The position numbers were made by a program, and so were the translations under genes. From NCBI GenBank assembly GCA_963383645.1, contig OY726560.1:30193173-30257172 (forward strand): a stretch of DNA of 64,000 nt, in the 5' to 3' direction. Shown here one piece after another: positions 1-12,710 of this stretch. This DNA is from Muscardinus avellanarius. Its lineage: Eukaryota > Chordata > Mammalia > Rodentia > Gliridae. The number at the start of each line of letters is the position of its first letter. The stretch's first letter is position 1. The notes below the pieces were generated by a model, which had not been told where the DNA came from, ran no database searches, and saw only the letters and a program-made list of their open reading frames with translations.

Positions 1-534
1 GAAAAGAAATTTGGTCTCTACAAGAACTGAAATATGTTTCAATAAATATATTAATTTTTACAGTTTTAAAAAGTAAATACTTGATACAGACTTTTCTACA
101 ACCTCCACAATTGACCTGTGGACAAATTGTTAGGTTAAAGAGTTCAGATGTACTCTGATGGTATTTTTTGTAATAATAATTAAATACTAATTGAAAGAAA
201 AGTAAAAATTATAAGCAAGATTTAATGATATAACTATAATCAGTGAATAAATTAACTTCCCTTTATTGATTATTTCAGTAAAAATCAAGTAACAACTATG
301 TATCAGACAGTAATATCAGCACTGGGGACCATAAGTGATTAAAAGAAGTCAGGTTTCAACCTTCAGTGAAGTAAAAACTTATTCAGGGAAAACAAATAAT
401 AAACAAAAAGCCAGGAAATAAAATGATTACATACAATGATTATTAATAATAAAACAGGGAGACTAGCTCAGGCAAGAGTTAGTTGTTAATGATTAGGAAT
501 CATGAAAGAAAAGAATAAAGGAAATATATATCTT
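1..534. other. Unique AT-rich sequence, no feature seen
   Basis: No coding, RNA or recognisable repeat signal. It runs up to the 3' end of the minus-strand L1 fragment that begins near 535. Confidence 0.5.
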
Positions 535-1500
535 CAAATACAATTTGTTGCCATTCTTCTGAGGATCTTCCATACTGTTTTCCAAAGTGTTTGTAGTAAC
601 TTGCAATCTCACCAACAATGCATGAGAGTTTCAACTTCTCCACATCCTCACTAGCATTTATTGTTGTTGTTGTTGTTGTTGTTGTTGTTTGAGTGATTGC
701 CATTTTAATTGAAGTTAGTTAAAATCTCCAAGTCTTTTTGATTTGCATCTCTCTGGTTGCTAATGATGTTGAGCATTTTTTCATACATTTTATACATTTA
801 TTGACCATCTGAATTTATTCTTTTTTAAAGTATCTATTTAGTTAACTTGCCCATTTTTTATTGAGTTATTTATTTTCTTAGTGCTGAGTTTCTTGAGTTC
901 TCTGTATAGCATAGATATTAGTCCTTTATTGAAAAAATAGTTGGTAAAAATTTTCTCCCATTCTGTTGCCTCTCTGTTCTGGTTCTTGATAGTTTACCTT
1001 ACAGGAGCTCATCAGTTTAATGCAATCTCATGTATTAGTCTGCCTTCTGTGCCTTTGGTGTCTTGTTGAGAAAGATTTTACCTGTGCTATGTCTTGCATT
1101 GTTGGAGCTATGCCCTCTTCAAAAAGCTGCAAATCTGGTCTAATTTCCAAGTCTTCAATCCATCTTGAACTGACTTTTGTGCAAGGTGAGAAAGTGGGGT
1201 TTATTTCCTTTTTTTTTTTTTTTTTTTGCATATAGTTAACCAGTTTTTGCCAACACCATTTGTTGAACAAGCTATCTTTTTTCCAGTGTATGTTTTTGGC
1301 TCCTTTTTCAAAACTCAATTGGATGTATGTGGATTTGTTTCTGAGTCTTCTAGTCTGTTCCATTGGTCTATGTATCTGTTTTTGTGCCAGTATCATGCTG
1401 TTTTATTACTATGGCTCTGTAGTGAAGTCACGTACTATGATTACTCCTGCATGGTTTGTGTTGCTGAGAACTACTTTGTCTATTCTGTTGTTTTTTTGTT
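535..1500 (-). mobile_element. L1 (LINE-1) ORF2 3' part, truncated, antisense
   Basis: Read on the minus strand this is the C-terminal part of L1 ORF2. The same sequence occurs at 13903-14250 (minus) and, in the other orientation, at 40400-41110. Matching segments include the one around CCATTGGTCTATGTATCTG. The largest minus-strand frame here (1028-1396, 122 codons) is a degraded ORF2 piece, not a host gene. A TTG microsatellite (661-690) and a T tract (about 1208-1227) interrupt it. ORF2 encodes endonuclease and reverse transcriptase; this copy is dead. Confidence 0.88.
661..690. repeat. (TTG)n microsatellite
   Basis: About nine to ten tandem TTG units inside the antisense L1 ORF2 remnant. 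Confidence 0.9.
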
Positions 1501-1544
1501 TTCAGCTTGACTTTCAGTTTCATTTATTATCTCCATTGCTTTTG

Positions 1545-1806
1545 TTTTTTTAAATTTTTAATGGTGCATTGTATTCATACATCATAATGGGGTAAAAAAC
1601 TTGTGTAGACATACATGCACACATCACCTATTTCCCATTTAGCCTATATAGCCTAGGTAGCCCTATCCCCATCCTCATCCCTTTCCCTCCAGCTTAGAGG
1701 TTGACTTCGATATGTTTAAGTGCATCTTGTGCTTTAGAGAGTTCCCTTCTTCCTTTTCCCCTCAGTTAGGGTGTCTTATTTGCTCCTCTATAGGATCTCC
1801 TTTTTC
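1545..1806 (-). mobile_element. L1 3' UTR fragment, nested in another L1
   Basis: The minus strand reads as an L1 3' end: GCTCCTCTATAGGATCTCC near 1782-1800 is the complement of the segment at 34965-34990, and the lower edge reads as the terminal part seen at 35185-35220 followed by an A tail. It splits ORF2 sequence that stops near 1500 and resumes near 1808, so it inserted into the older L1 in the same orientation. The source of 1501-1544 is not recognised. Confidence 0.75.
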
Positions 1807-1807
1807 A

Positions 1808-1911
1808 TTTGTTGTTTGTTGTTGTTGTTCCAAATGAATTTAAGGACTGAGTGTTCTATGTCTATGAGGAATGACCTTGGTAATTTAATGGGTATGCCTT
1901 TAAAGCCTTAA
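1808..1911 (-). mobile_element. L1 ORF2 fragment, continuation after the nested insertion
   Basis: Matches 14145-14215, sharing GGTAATTTAATGGGTAT and the preceding TCTATGAGGAATG. It is the 5'-ward continuation of the fragment ending near 1500. Confidence 0.75.
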
Positions 1912-4392
1912 ATTACAGTACCTCTTAGATTAAGCCACCACGGCACATAATAAAAGTGTTTCTTTATCCATTGAGAAGGCCTGATGAAATAATCTAAATT
2001 ACATTAGTATGTTCAGCATATTGAATACTAGGCACCCTTTTCAGAGCTTCAGATTTGGTTTAATTATAAAGTAAAAATTAGTATTTTATTTTTAACTATA
2101 TTTAAATAATTCTAAAATGCAGGCAACATTCAGAAACACTGCTCTAAATTAGTTATAGTCAATAATTTCTTAATAGTTGCTTACTAACCTGTTGATCATG
2201 GACAGGTAGAGGGAACTAAATTATAATCTGTCTAGTGAAGCCTAGAACATTCACTGGCCTCCATATATTATGTGTAAAATATGGTAATAAATCAAGGGTA
2301 GAAAATTAGAAAAAATGTTTCAGGACTGATGTTTCAAAGAAGGAATTGTGAAGTATAATTTATGTCATACTATACCTTTCTTTTTTCCATAAAACCCATT
2401 AGTTTTCGTTGCTTGTGTTTTGTTTTGTTTGTATTTTTTAAAAAAAGCTAGAGTTCACAAAATTGGTAATTCTACCAGAAGCAGGTTCTGAAAGAAGTTA
2501 GATTACTATTTAATATACTTTTGGACTCATAAGGTCCTGCCCCTCATATAAACAATGTTTCTATATTTGCTGTTGTGCTATAAGGTAATATAGTAATGTA
2601 TTTGTCAACTCTTTGACACAGAAAAATTGTAATTGTAACCTATCTGAAAGCAAGTTTTTATTTAACCTAGATTACTAACATAGAGTGTTCATTTTCAGAA
2701 CTTTCTTCTTTATTTTCTAGTTCTCATAAAAAGATATAAATAAATAAATGATAAATATAAATTTGATGAACTACAATACTTACATTAAGATCCAATTGCA
2801 AACTCCATCATGATTTTTTATTGAATAATAAGAATTTGTTCAGTGTATAAAATCCAGTTAATGGCTATATGTAATTATAGACTGAGAGATCCTTTGGTTT
2901 CTTGTGATGTTTTTTACACCTCCTTCTAAGACATCTGGCACCACCTTTTTATTCATTAAGAATATGAATAAGTTTAACAAAACTAGATCAATATATGTGC
3001 GGTAGTTTTGCTTTTTATTAATCAATTTGTGTAAAAATTTATTTCAAATGAAATACATACATAGAGATATCTCTAGCAATACTGAATGTTATTTTTATAT
3101 ATTTTGATTCATAATTTAGTTAATGTAGCAGTATAAAATAGGAACTACCTATGTGGAGATTTCTGGAATTGGAGGGTCAAAACACCTTAAACATCATCCT
3201 TCCTCCCTCTCATGTGATAGACAAAAACAAAATCTACACATAAGACATAATTAAATGAAAAATGTTCTTTTACCTTTAAAACAGCTCTAAATGTTATTTG
3301 GAGAACAAAATTAAAGAAATAAATCCAGCATCTACAGTCTTTAATTTGTATACCTTTAATTTGAAACTACTCTGAAAAAATTGTATTAAAGTCAACCATC
3401 TCTCCTCTTGTAGAAATAAATCCGAACCTTTTTAAAGAGTTGTGTCCATGCCCAAAATGGCCAACTTATTCAATTATGAGAAAAAAGTCAAGGAGGATCA
3501 AAACTGCTTCGGGCCATGATGAAATATGAGTGAGCAAACAGACTGATTAATATCGCCATGACAATGGAAGTCACTTCACAGGAGCTCATTCCAAGAGTGG
3601 TACACAAATGATTAATGTCCGCTATAGAAGGTCAATAAAATGCATTTTAAATATTAGGAAATCCAATTTTATACTTTATAAGCAGAGAAAGAAGTTGAGG
3701 CTATAAGTATATAGTCTTAGAAAAATAATTGCAATGCAATTTGTATACTTTAAGAGGAAATGATCAATGTCATTATTATAAAAGTACAGAATAATTTTCT
3801 AAATTGTATACATAGATGGTTAAAATTAAAGGGACAGGATGAAACCATGTATTCTATCCATTGTTAGAAATAACTCGCCAATGTGGCTACACATTTATTA
3901 TTATTTGGATGTTTGGAATGTTATATACTTTGGGTATATATTTTAAGTTATGATTACTTTACAAAAAACAAAAGTCTATATTTTAAAAGTTTGCTTTATT
4001 AAACATTTAAACATTGACTGTCTTTTTCATTTTCTTCTCACATCTTCTTGTTCTTCATCTTCATTAGGACCAATGAAGACATATTACAATTTTTTTCCTA
4101 CCCTCCCCTATCATAGTTTTACTTAGAAAAAACGTCTTCTAAAGCTTCTTAACAGAATTAGATGATTTATCACTTACTTTTCTCTCCTGTTTACCATGAA
4201 CTTGGTTAATTGACCATGAACACTAATAACTAAATTATCAGAACACATAAAAATATGGATCTATTTCAAATATTTTTATTAATATAGAATTCTAAAAATA
4301 GTAATTCTATATTGTTGTTTTAGCAACTTTACTAAAATATAATTGATTGAATAGTAATTACAAATATACATATATAAAGTTACATAGAAGTT
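1912..4392. other. Unique AT-rich sequence
   Basis: About 2.5 kb with no recognisable gene or repeat. The stretch 3420-3650 is less AT-rich and free of low-complexity sequence, so it could hold a conserved non-coding element; that cannot be decided without alignment. Short frames around 4673-4861 have no coding character. Confidence 0.5.
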
Positions 4393-4587
4393 GGGGCTGG
4401 TGGTACATGCTTGTAATCCCAGTATTTAGAAGGCTGTGACAGGAGGATCACAGGTTCCAGGTGAGCCTCAGGAACCTTGTGAGGCCCTCTGCAACTTAAT
4501 GAAACCCTGTTTCAAAATAAGAAAATAAAATTGGGCTGGGAGTGTAGCTCAGAGTTAGTATATCCCTGAGTTCAATCCCCAGTAACA
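4393..4587 (+). mobile_element. B1-dID-like SINE, old type
   Basis: Left 7SL-derived half (TGTAATCCCAGTATTTAG, GACAGGAGGATCACAG) with the duplicated GTGAGGCCCT/ATGAAACCCT units, A-rich linker, then ID half GGGCTGGGAGTGTAGCTCAG to CCCCAGTAACA. Moderately diverged. Confidence 0.9.
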
Positions 4588-7280
4588 TACATGCAGAATA
4601 ATATAATAAAAAGTAAAATTCCATAGAATAAAACACAAACACAAAAAAATGTATGTAAAGCTTTTGTCATGAATGTCTGTACAATACCTAAATTTCAATT
4701 TCTTGGTTTTGAGATTATATTACTTATATAAACTATTATTATTGGGGAATCATAGTGGAAGTTTACAGGAACTCTCTATAAATCTTCCAATATCATGTGA
4801 CTGTACAATTATTTCAGAACAAAAATTCACAATATCATATTCTGGTGGACTGCATAATTAATTGCCCGTGCCTAATAAATAAATAACTTTGTCATTCTCT
4901 TCTCTGTTGGCATTTAAGTAATAATATAATGGCCTCTATTTTATCTTTTGTAACATGAACCACAAAATGTTCAACATCTGGCCCTTTACAATATAATTAA
5001 TCAGCCCCTGACTAGCCCTTATATTTGAAGATCTCATGTCAGCTCTCCCATCAAGGATTTATTTGTTTTGGTTTGGGTATTAGAGGGGGGTATCTTCTTC
5101 TATTTGATTTCTCCATAAAGAACATCCTAATTTTCTTTAGATAATAATTTTGGGCTTAGTGAGTTAGAAATGAAGAACTAAAATTAGGCTGCAGAGTTTC
5201 ATCATGTGATATGAAGGCACCTATGTAAATACTTTTATTTTTGCCCCTGTTTTTTCTGAGTCATAAGATTACTTTGATCAATTAAGGGACATTTTTTTTT
5301 TTGACATTTTGAGAGTGTTGAATGGGCAGTATCCATGGAGTAGCTCCGTGAGTTGGCAGCAGAAGTAGTGGAGACTTACTTTTGTAGTTTCATCTTTTAT
5401 AGATCCATGCAATGAATCCTTCAAAACCACACTTCATATTCACCCTTCAAGGTTCTTAGCATCATTCACTGCTGAGCTTTACAGGGATTCAGTGGAGAGA
5501 ACCAGCCTCCTTCTTCCTGATACTGTCATCTGTGAGCACAATGCCTTCTGCATTTTTCACCCTGAGAAGCCAGTTTTGAATTATCGATTGCTTTTGTCTT
5601 GTAGAAATGCATGGGCCTCTCTTATCTAGTGCTATTTTCAACCACGGTATTTGTCCATAAGGATTTGCATGAGTTTTATTTCTTTACCAAATTTCAGTAG
5701 GCATGACAAGTGAGTATAATTTTTTAATTACTTTCCAAATTTTATAGAAAGTCCTTTTCTTTAAACTTAATATACCTTAGCAGATACTGAATACTCTAGT
5801 GGCCATTATAACTTTCTTCAAGTGAATTAATATATTGCACTAAAATGATTTCACAGGAAAAATAAATATTTTGTGTTTTTGCAGGTAGCACTAAACAAAT
5901 GAGCATAGATAGCAAATGATTTATATAAGTCCTTATTTTCAGCCCTGGGATAAAAATGCAAAGCAATCTCTCTTTCTTTTACATGTCTTATTGTGAATAA
6001 CCCTGTTATTGATACCTAAAATTCAAGATTCTGAAAATTTGGCCAAATTTTCTATTCATAATTTTATAAGTTTCTATAGTAATAAAATACATAGAATGTA
6101 AATTTTAAGTAATATTTTTATTCTACCAATAGAAGATACAATTTCGCTGTATTTCTCTTCATTTTATTGCTTCTGGGTTAAGAATACGCAGATATAAAAA
6201 AGACAAAAATGCAGGATGGAAGTAATAACTGAAGTGAAAATTCAGTGCAGACTCACAACATTTTGTCAATATTTTTTTACGTGGCTGCTATCCTGCTTAA
6301 TGCCCTGGGGCTTTATGCTATCTTTAAGATACTTGATAAAAATGCCAGAGTGTGTTCAAGTGTAACTGCATGCTCAATTAGGCACAGAATTGTCAGTTTC
6401 AGGCAGCAAGTTAGACCCATCTTTCTGAAAATAAACCCTACAAAACCTATCTTCTAAGGCAGTTTTTACAGTATCTTAGCCTTGTGCACCGAATGTATCA
6501 CTCTACTGAGATAGCCAGATTGTGCACAGTTGTAAAAGCTCTGGCTCAAGCAATGTGGGATATAAAATTTAAAGGGCAAAGGGACAATGAGACCAAGTTT
6601 CAGAAAAATCACAGCACAGGGATTTAACAAACCTTGCCTCTAGCAAGCCATTTTTGATGGATTGGTGTTGCAAGGTTTTATGCCTGAGAGCATACAAATG
6701 GAAATTTTAACCTCTACTAAAATGATATTAATCAATGATCATATATTTTCATATATTGAAATATCCTGACTGAACTGAACTTTATTAAAGGGAATTCCCT
6801 AAAAAAAAAGTTAATGGTAGTTGGAATGATTAAAAATATTTTTATGAAATTATTTCATCCAAAATTTATATAATTAAATCTAGTAATCAACTGAACATGG
6901 TATTTTTATATTTACAGTAAAACACATAGGTCATGTTAACTAAATTTAGTGGATTTAAAATGAAGAAAGGAATTAGTGGTAGGGAAAGAAGATATGAAAA
7001 TACTGAAATTTGGCAGTATCTCTTAGATAATAAAACTTTCTATAGAAAAGGCATATTTTTATATCAATGGAATCTAAAATTAACTTATTAACTTGAAATC
7101 TAAAATGATTCAGAACTATAATTGATTATTTCAGTTAATTGGGATATATAACCATTAAAATGTAAAAGCAGCTCACACGACGTTCATTGGCAAGCTATAG
7201 TTTATAGTTCATTGACCATCAATGAGCTTTTGTTACTTTTATTACTAGATGATTTTATAGAACTTAAGGAAAGAAAGTTT
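4588..7280. other. Unique AT-rich sequence
   Basis: No gene recognised. 5290-5680 is of mixed composition and looks non-repetitive. A short plus frame at 6245-6457 shows no domain and has the composition of random DNA. No mobile element was identified. Confidence 0.5.
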
Positions 7281-7880
7281 TGAGGCAGCTAAGTTAGGTC
7301 TCAGTTTTATGGGGTTGACAACATTTTAAAATAGTAGGAGTTAAAAACCAGGCCAGTCCAAGGCCATGAAATTAAGATAAAACATTATGAGAAAGAAGAA
7401 TGTCAGCCTGGTTTTAATTGGTTATGTAGTCAACGGGGATACCAGGAAGCCAGAGCCAAGAAAAACCAAGTTTATGAAAACTCAAGTCCACTGAGGTAGG
7501 ACAATGGTTTGCCCTGATTCAGTAGCCAATTAGGAACTTTTTCAGATGATGGGTAACAAATCCTGGTGACAGAGGCATTTATTCATAGAGTAATCACTAA
7601 AATACCCTGTAGTAACCTTTGCCCTATTAGTAAAAATCACACTCCACCTCTATATGCAATGGCATCAAGAAGATCAGTTTCCTCCCTACTCCATAGAGAC
7701 CATAAATGCAGTGCACCTTATTTCAATTTGAATTAGCACGAGGTCTCTATTCCCATGGTTTCTCAGCCTACCTCTCTTGTACTAGAGGATATGAATAAAA
7801 AGCGGTATACCTTTCAACTGTTTGTCTGTTTCTTCTGATAGCACAAGAACTGGGGAATCAAGGGTTGGTAACTGTTCATA
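7281..7880 (+). mobile_element. Possible LTR-like segment (weak)
   Basis: Mixed-composition block with an AATAAA near 7793 followed by a T-rich stretch, an arrangement seen near LTR 3' ends. No target duplication or second copy was found. It may equally be unique sequence. Confidence 0.2.
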
Positions 7881-8397
7881 GACTTAGATAAGAAGCAATA
7901 AAATAAAATAAAATAAAAATATGAGAAAGAAAAATAATACTTGTCACGTCTTAGAGTATGATCACTTGCCTGCCACTGAATTAGGAACTTTAATTTCAGA
8001 CTCTAATGTTCTGAATAATATTCCAAGGTAAAATCATTTCTTATTCAGAGATAAAGTAACTAATGTTCGGAAAATAAACATCTTAACCTAAAGTCACAAA
8101 GCAGGGATCATGTTTCAAAGACTTTTAAGCTTGTGGAATTCTAGTGGTTACTAGAATTCTTAGGCACTCTTTGGATCAAAACTAGGTCTCCAATCTCTGC
8201 TTTCATCCTCCAAGCTCCACTCTTTGTACAATGTATCCTTTTCAAACCACTAAATTATGCTTCAGTCTATTTCAGTAGGGGGGGGGGCTTTTTTGCTTTT
8301 TTCTTTGCTACATTTATAAAGATCATATTTCTACATATGATCACATCAACAGGTACTGAAAATTAGGATTTCAACATATCTTTTAAAGGAGAACACA

Positions 8398-8444
<47 letters not shown>

Positions 8445-10302
8445 ATAATTCCAGAATGGACAAATCCAGTCTGGTTTGTCTGGGACAGTCTCAGTCAATT
8501 GTCAATTCAAACAAAAGGGCTTTATCTATTTTTTTCACTCTATATAGTTTTGTCCATATAAATTATAGAGAAAATCAAAGAAGTGACAGGCAATCGAAAC
8601 TATAATTAATTTTTAGAAACGGGAGGCAATTGTGATTTGGAATGTGCAAGTTGTAGGCCTCAGAAAAGTTAGCAATGTTTCCCGCCATGCCTGGTTACAC
8701 TAAACTATAATTTTTTTTTTCCTTTACAAAAAGCTCTATGTGTGCTTTTTTTTTTTTTACCTTTGAAAATAAGCAAAAAAAAAGTGTTTAAAATTTAAAT
8801 AGAATTATTGAGTACAGAGTGAAAGAAGTACAGTAGGTTTGCAAAGGACATTTGAAATTATTACGAATACAGGTGACATTAGACTTGAAAGGCTAAACTG
8901 GAACAGTTTAAAATTATACTTAGGCATTCATACCCATAAGCAAAAATGAACCAAATTATTTCCAGGAATCACTGACATTTGCTAAGTGCTAACAGAGGTT
9001 TATTGTTCTTTTCCTTCCCTAAAAGCTGCCTCTAGTGTTTAATTCTCATAGGCCTCTAAAATGAGTAATGTTTCTTGTCATTAAATTACTGTGTCATTTA
9101 CGGAGTTGAACATATGGTTAGCCCAATCATAATTAAAGAAATGACTTAACACAAGGATAAAATTAAATTTTCATAAATACTATTATAATTACAATTCCTA
9201 TTCTGAGAAAGGTGTATACATATTAGGAATCATCAAGATGAAAACCATTATTCTAAAAAGTGGAATAATGTAAAAAAGCTGTCGTTAATTATTTCTACAT
9301 GTTATTCAAAAAGAAAAACACAAACAAGAATGAATTTATATGCAAAATATTCATATGAATTTATTACTTACCAGAATATTTATTTCTTTTTCATTGTATG
9401 TATAGAGTTCTTTACTATATGATCAATGAAGCTGTTTCCACTAAAAGTATGTTGTTTTAAAACTAAACTACTAAACTAAACTACTAAAAGTATGTTGTTT
9501 GTTATGTAGTATATGTCAGATTAAAACACCATTAAAAATGTACCTAGTACTAAGAAGCCTATTTTTGACAGCATAAAAATATTAAACTACAAACTTAAAT
9601 TTTGACAAGGAGACAATTATATTAAGCATTTACCTATGATACCTCTCCACAGCTTTGATTTCCCCGGAGTAGGAGTTTGAAAAGTAAGAAGGTGAAGAGA
9701 CGGCTTAAAAGTTCTCCTTTGACAGGCACTGTCATTTAATGTCTGATTCATTCACACCAGATCCCAGTGGCCACAGATTTCTCAACATACCTTCCAATAA
9801 AGAACCAGAGAAAACTGTGGTCAGTACTCCTTTTTCTAATCACTTAGAATCTACTAGTGTCTACAGTAATTTTTTTCCTAGAAAGCTCTTGTGTCAAGGG
9901 AAGACCTAAGACTTGACTTGTAATTGTACTGTCTGGGAAAACGCTGTGTTACTCTCAGTCACCCTTCTGGTATAGTGACCTTATGGGTTCATCAGCAGAG
10001 TGTGGGCTGTATGTTTTAAATTCTATCACCTGTCCTTTAGTCTCCTAAGGCTGTATAAACTATTCCTCTGATTTTGATCCCTTGCTCATGGGGTAGCCAA
10101 GATCTTCAGTGCAAAAACAGCTCCAAATGTTGCACTCGTTTCTCTTCCTTGGTTCTTGGTCCCGTAATTTTTCACTACAGTGTTTAATCTCTGAAACCTC
10201 CAAACATATTTTCTTTTTGCCCAAATTTCAGTTGTCTTCAGCAGAATGAGGACAATTACCTAATCTGCCATTACCAAAGGTGGATTTTTTTTTAATTTTT
10301 TT
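7881..10302. other. Unique sequence with small low-complexity tracts
   Basis: Contains a G10 run (8278-8287), a CA repeat (8399-8442), a 9-bp hairpin (8136-8159) and a short direct repeat near 9440-9500. 9640-10270 is mixed-composition and free of recognisable repeats. No coding evidence. Confidence 0.5.
8399..8442. repeat. (AC)n microsatellite
   Basis: About 22 uninterrupted AC dinucleotides, not attached to a SINE tail. Confidence 0.95.
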
Positions 10303-10512
10303 TTTAGCAGTTCTATAGAATGTTATTTTAATTGATTTTGGATAGATGGATTCTGGTTTTTAATCCATTTTGCTGCTTTATGCCTTTTTATTGGGATGTT
10401 GAGGCCATTTACATTTAATTTTATACAAAGTCTTTATTGTTTTTTATTGTGCTGTTTGCCTAGTGACATGATATTTGGGGGCCTTATTGTCTTCCTCTAA
10501 TTTTCAAAATAT
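10303..10512 (-). mobile_element. Diverged L1 fragment, antisense
   Basis: The plus strand reads TTTTTATTGGGATGTTGAGG and CCATTTACATTTAATTTTAT, resembling antisense L1 ORF2 as I know it from mammals. No second copy in the window confirms it. Confidence 0.5.
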
Positions 10513-12316
10513 TCCAAATTTTAAAACTTTATTTTCTCTTCTCTGAATAACTCACCCAATTTAAGAGTAGGTTTTTGTTATTTTTCTGATATTAGAATTT
10601 CAAAAATATGTGTAACTTGTACTAATTTTATTCTTATTAGAATGTGGCTAAAAATAATCACAGGGCTAAGACAATTAATCCAATCTACTAGTGAAGACTT
10701 TATAGTCTTTACCAACCATTATCATGTAAAATAATATTCTTGCTTAAGAGAGCATACTTTAGATTGCTGAGTCTACTTTAAAAAACCTAGCTTCTTTCCA
10801 AGCAGTTTATCTAAATTCTCTAGGATTCTTGTCTTCACTAAAGACTGAGAGGAAAAATTGCCAGTGTAGTCGATTCGCAAATGATGTTGTTATCATTATT
10901 AATCCATTTAAGAAACATTCATATAATGTCTTCCTGGAATTGCTTACCTATTTGCAATAGGAATTTGCATAAAATTCATTTGCTTTCCTCCAAGTAATTT
11001 GAAATTTAGTGGGAAAGTAAGCTATCCAAATTAATAGTTACAGTAAAATGTAATGCTATTTTTACCATCAGGAACATAGCGCTGTAGAAATAAAAAAGGA
11101 AAATTGAACCCTGCAGGTATAGGCAGGGAAGTAATTGATTACTGATTGAATGTGAAAGATAAAAACTGAGTGTGAAAAGACATTTGGGTATTTGATTTCT
11201 TCATAGAGAAAACTTTAGCCAATTTTTGAGTCTCCTGCACCACTTGTAGTCCTCCATACAGAAGTATTTGATATCTCATTGTGTAGCCACTCAGAGTATA
11301 TAGGACAAACAACTTACTTCATTGCTTCCTTCCCTCAGCTAAAGGTTGCAGCTATTCAAACTCATGAAGTCATTTACAATCCTACTGGTGCTTCTGAACT
11401 CTCAAAACTGAATTAATACAGGTCTGTACTCATTTTGCACTTGAAAATACATCTGCTTATTGTGTGTCTTCATATTTGTTTGTTAAACCCATCAGTTATA
11501 TTTTTGTATGATTTTGAGTGGGGGAAGATAAACAATAGATGATCAATTAAATATGTTTTTCATAATTCTTATTTTGAAGTCTTTGAATACAGTTTAATTG
11601 CTGGAATGTTATGAGTTACCATCAGTTTCACAGATTTTTCTTTATAGGCACACTATGCCTTCTGTTATTTCATAATGGTTCAATGAGTGAAAAAACAGGT
11701 ATGTGAAAAAAATGATGAAATGTTCTTGAAAACAGGTATTTTATGATATATTATTTAATTTCTGTCCTTTTTTGATAATTGTCATATATAAAATATACTG
11801 GTAAGTGAAACATAACAGACCTGACAGACAAGATAAAAATAGAAATATATAGGATGCATCTTACAAATTATACATGTTATCATCTACCACAGAACTTAGG
11901 AGACATGATGGATTTATGGAAGACAAACTAGTCTAGTCATTTAGTGGTGTGAAAGTGTTGAATTTCAAATAATTTTATACTTTTTTCTTCTATAAACAAT
12001 TCCTTATCCTCCACCTTTATGCCCATTTCCACAAAAAAAATTTAACTGTTATCATAACTTGTATAAAGCAGAGAAAACATTTCCCTAACTATAATTAGTA
12101 CATCTTTTCAGAAAGATTTTTTTTCTCAAATATTGGTGGATCTTTGCTTTTATGAAACCCAAATTTTATAAGAATTAGCAGAAAAATATTTAAGGGAAAG
12201 AATGTAAAATTATAAACACAAATGAAGCATAAAGATAACATTATTTAGAAATCACAACTTATATGTTGAATCTTTATTAATATCACTAACCTAAAATATT
12301 AAGAAAAATATTACAA
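10513..12316. other. Unique AT-rich sequence
   Basis: No gene, RNA or repeat recognised. Frames are all short. Confidence 0.5.
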
Positions 12317-12504
12317 GCCGGGCGAGGTGGCGCAGGCTTGTAATCCCCGCACTTGGGAGGCAGAGACAGGAGGATCACGCAGGTTTGAAGCCAGCCGCGC
12401 TGGCTTAGGAGACCCTGTTTCCAAAATTAAAATAGGTCTGGGAGTGTAGCCCAGAGGTAGAAGGACTTCCAGGAACCCCAGTACCACCAAAAATAAAATA
12501 AAAT
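12317..12504 (+). mobile_element. B1-dID-like SINE, young hairpin type
   Basis: Starts GCCGGGCGAGGTGGCGCAGG. The left half has AAGCCAGC-CGC-GCTGGCTT in place of the duplicated unit. Linker CCAAAATTAAAATAGG, ID half GGGAGTGTAGCCCAGAGG, end CCAGTACCACC with an A-rich tail. CpGs are retained, so it is relatively recent. Confidence 0.93.
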
Positions 12505-12589
12505 AACATAATATTTTATTAATTTTGTATTATACATACACATATATTAGTAGTTACATTTATGGTAACATAAGCTTTCATCATTTTTA

Positions 12590-12637
12590 TATTATATTTA
12601 TGGGAAAAATATCATTAATTTTCCCATAAATATAATA
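12590..12637. repeat. 19-bp perfect inverted repeat with 10-nt loop
   Basis: Left arm 12590-12608 and right arm 12619-12637 are exact reverse complements (core ATTATATTTATGGGAAAA), with loop ATATCATTAA. No repeat family recognised. Could be a cruciform or the remnant of a small inverted-repeat element. Confidence 0.9.
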
Positions 12638-12710
12638 GAAGAAAAACTCAGTCTTTCTTATATCAATTATAATTACTTAAAGGAAATTTTTTGAAGGGTG
12701 GGTGAGTTTG

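Noticed and set aside
1028..1396. 122-codon minus-strand frame
   Set aside because: A fragment of degraded L1 ORF2, not a host gene.
4525..4585. tRNA-like sequences with A and B box words
   Set aside because: They are the ID-derived halves of dimeric SINEs, with no tRNA cloverleaf; the same holds for all other copies.
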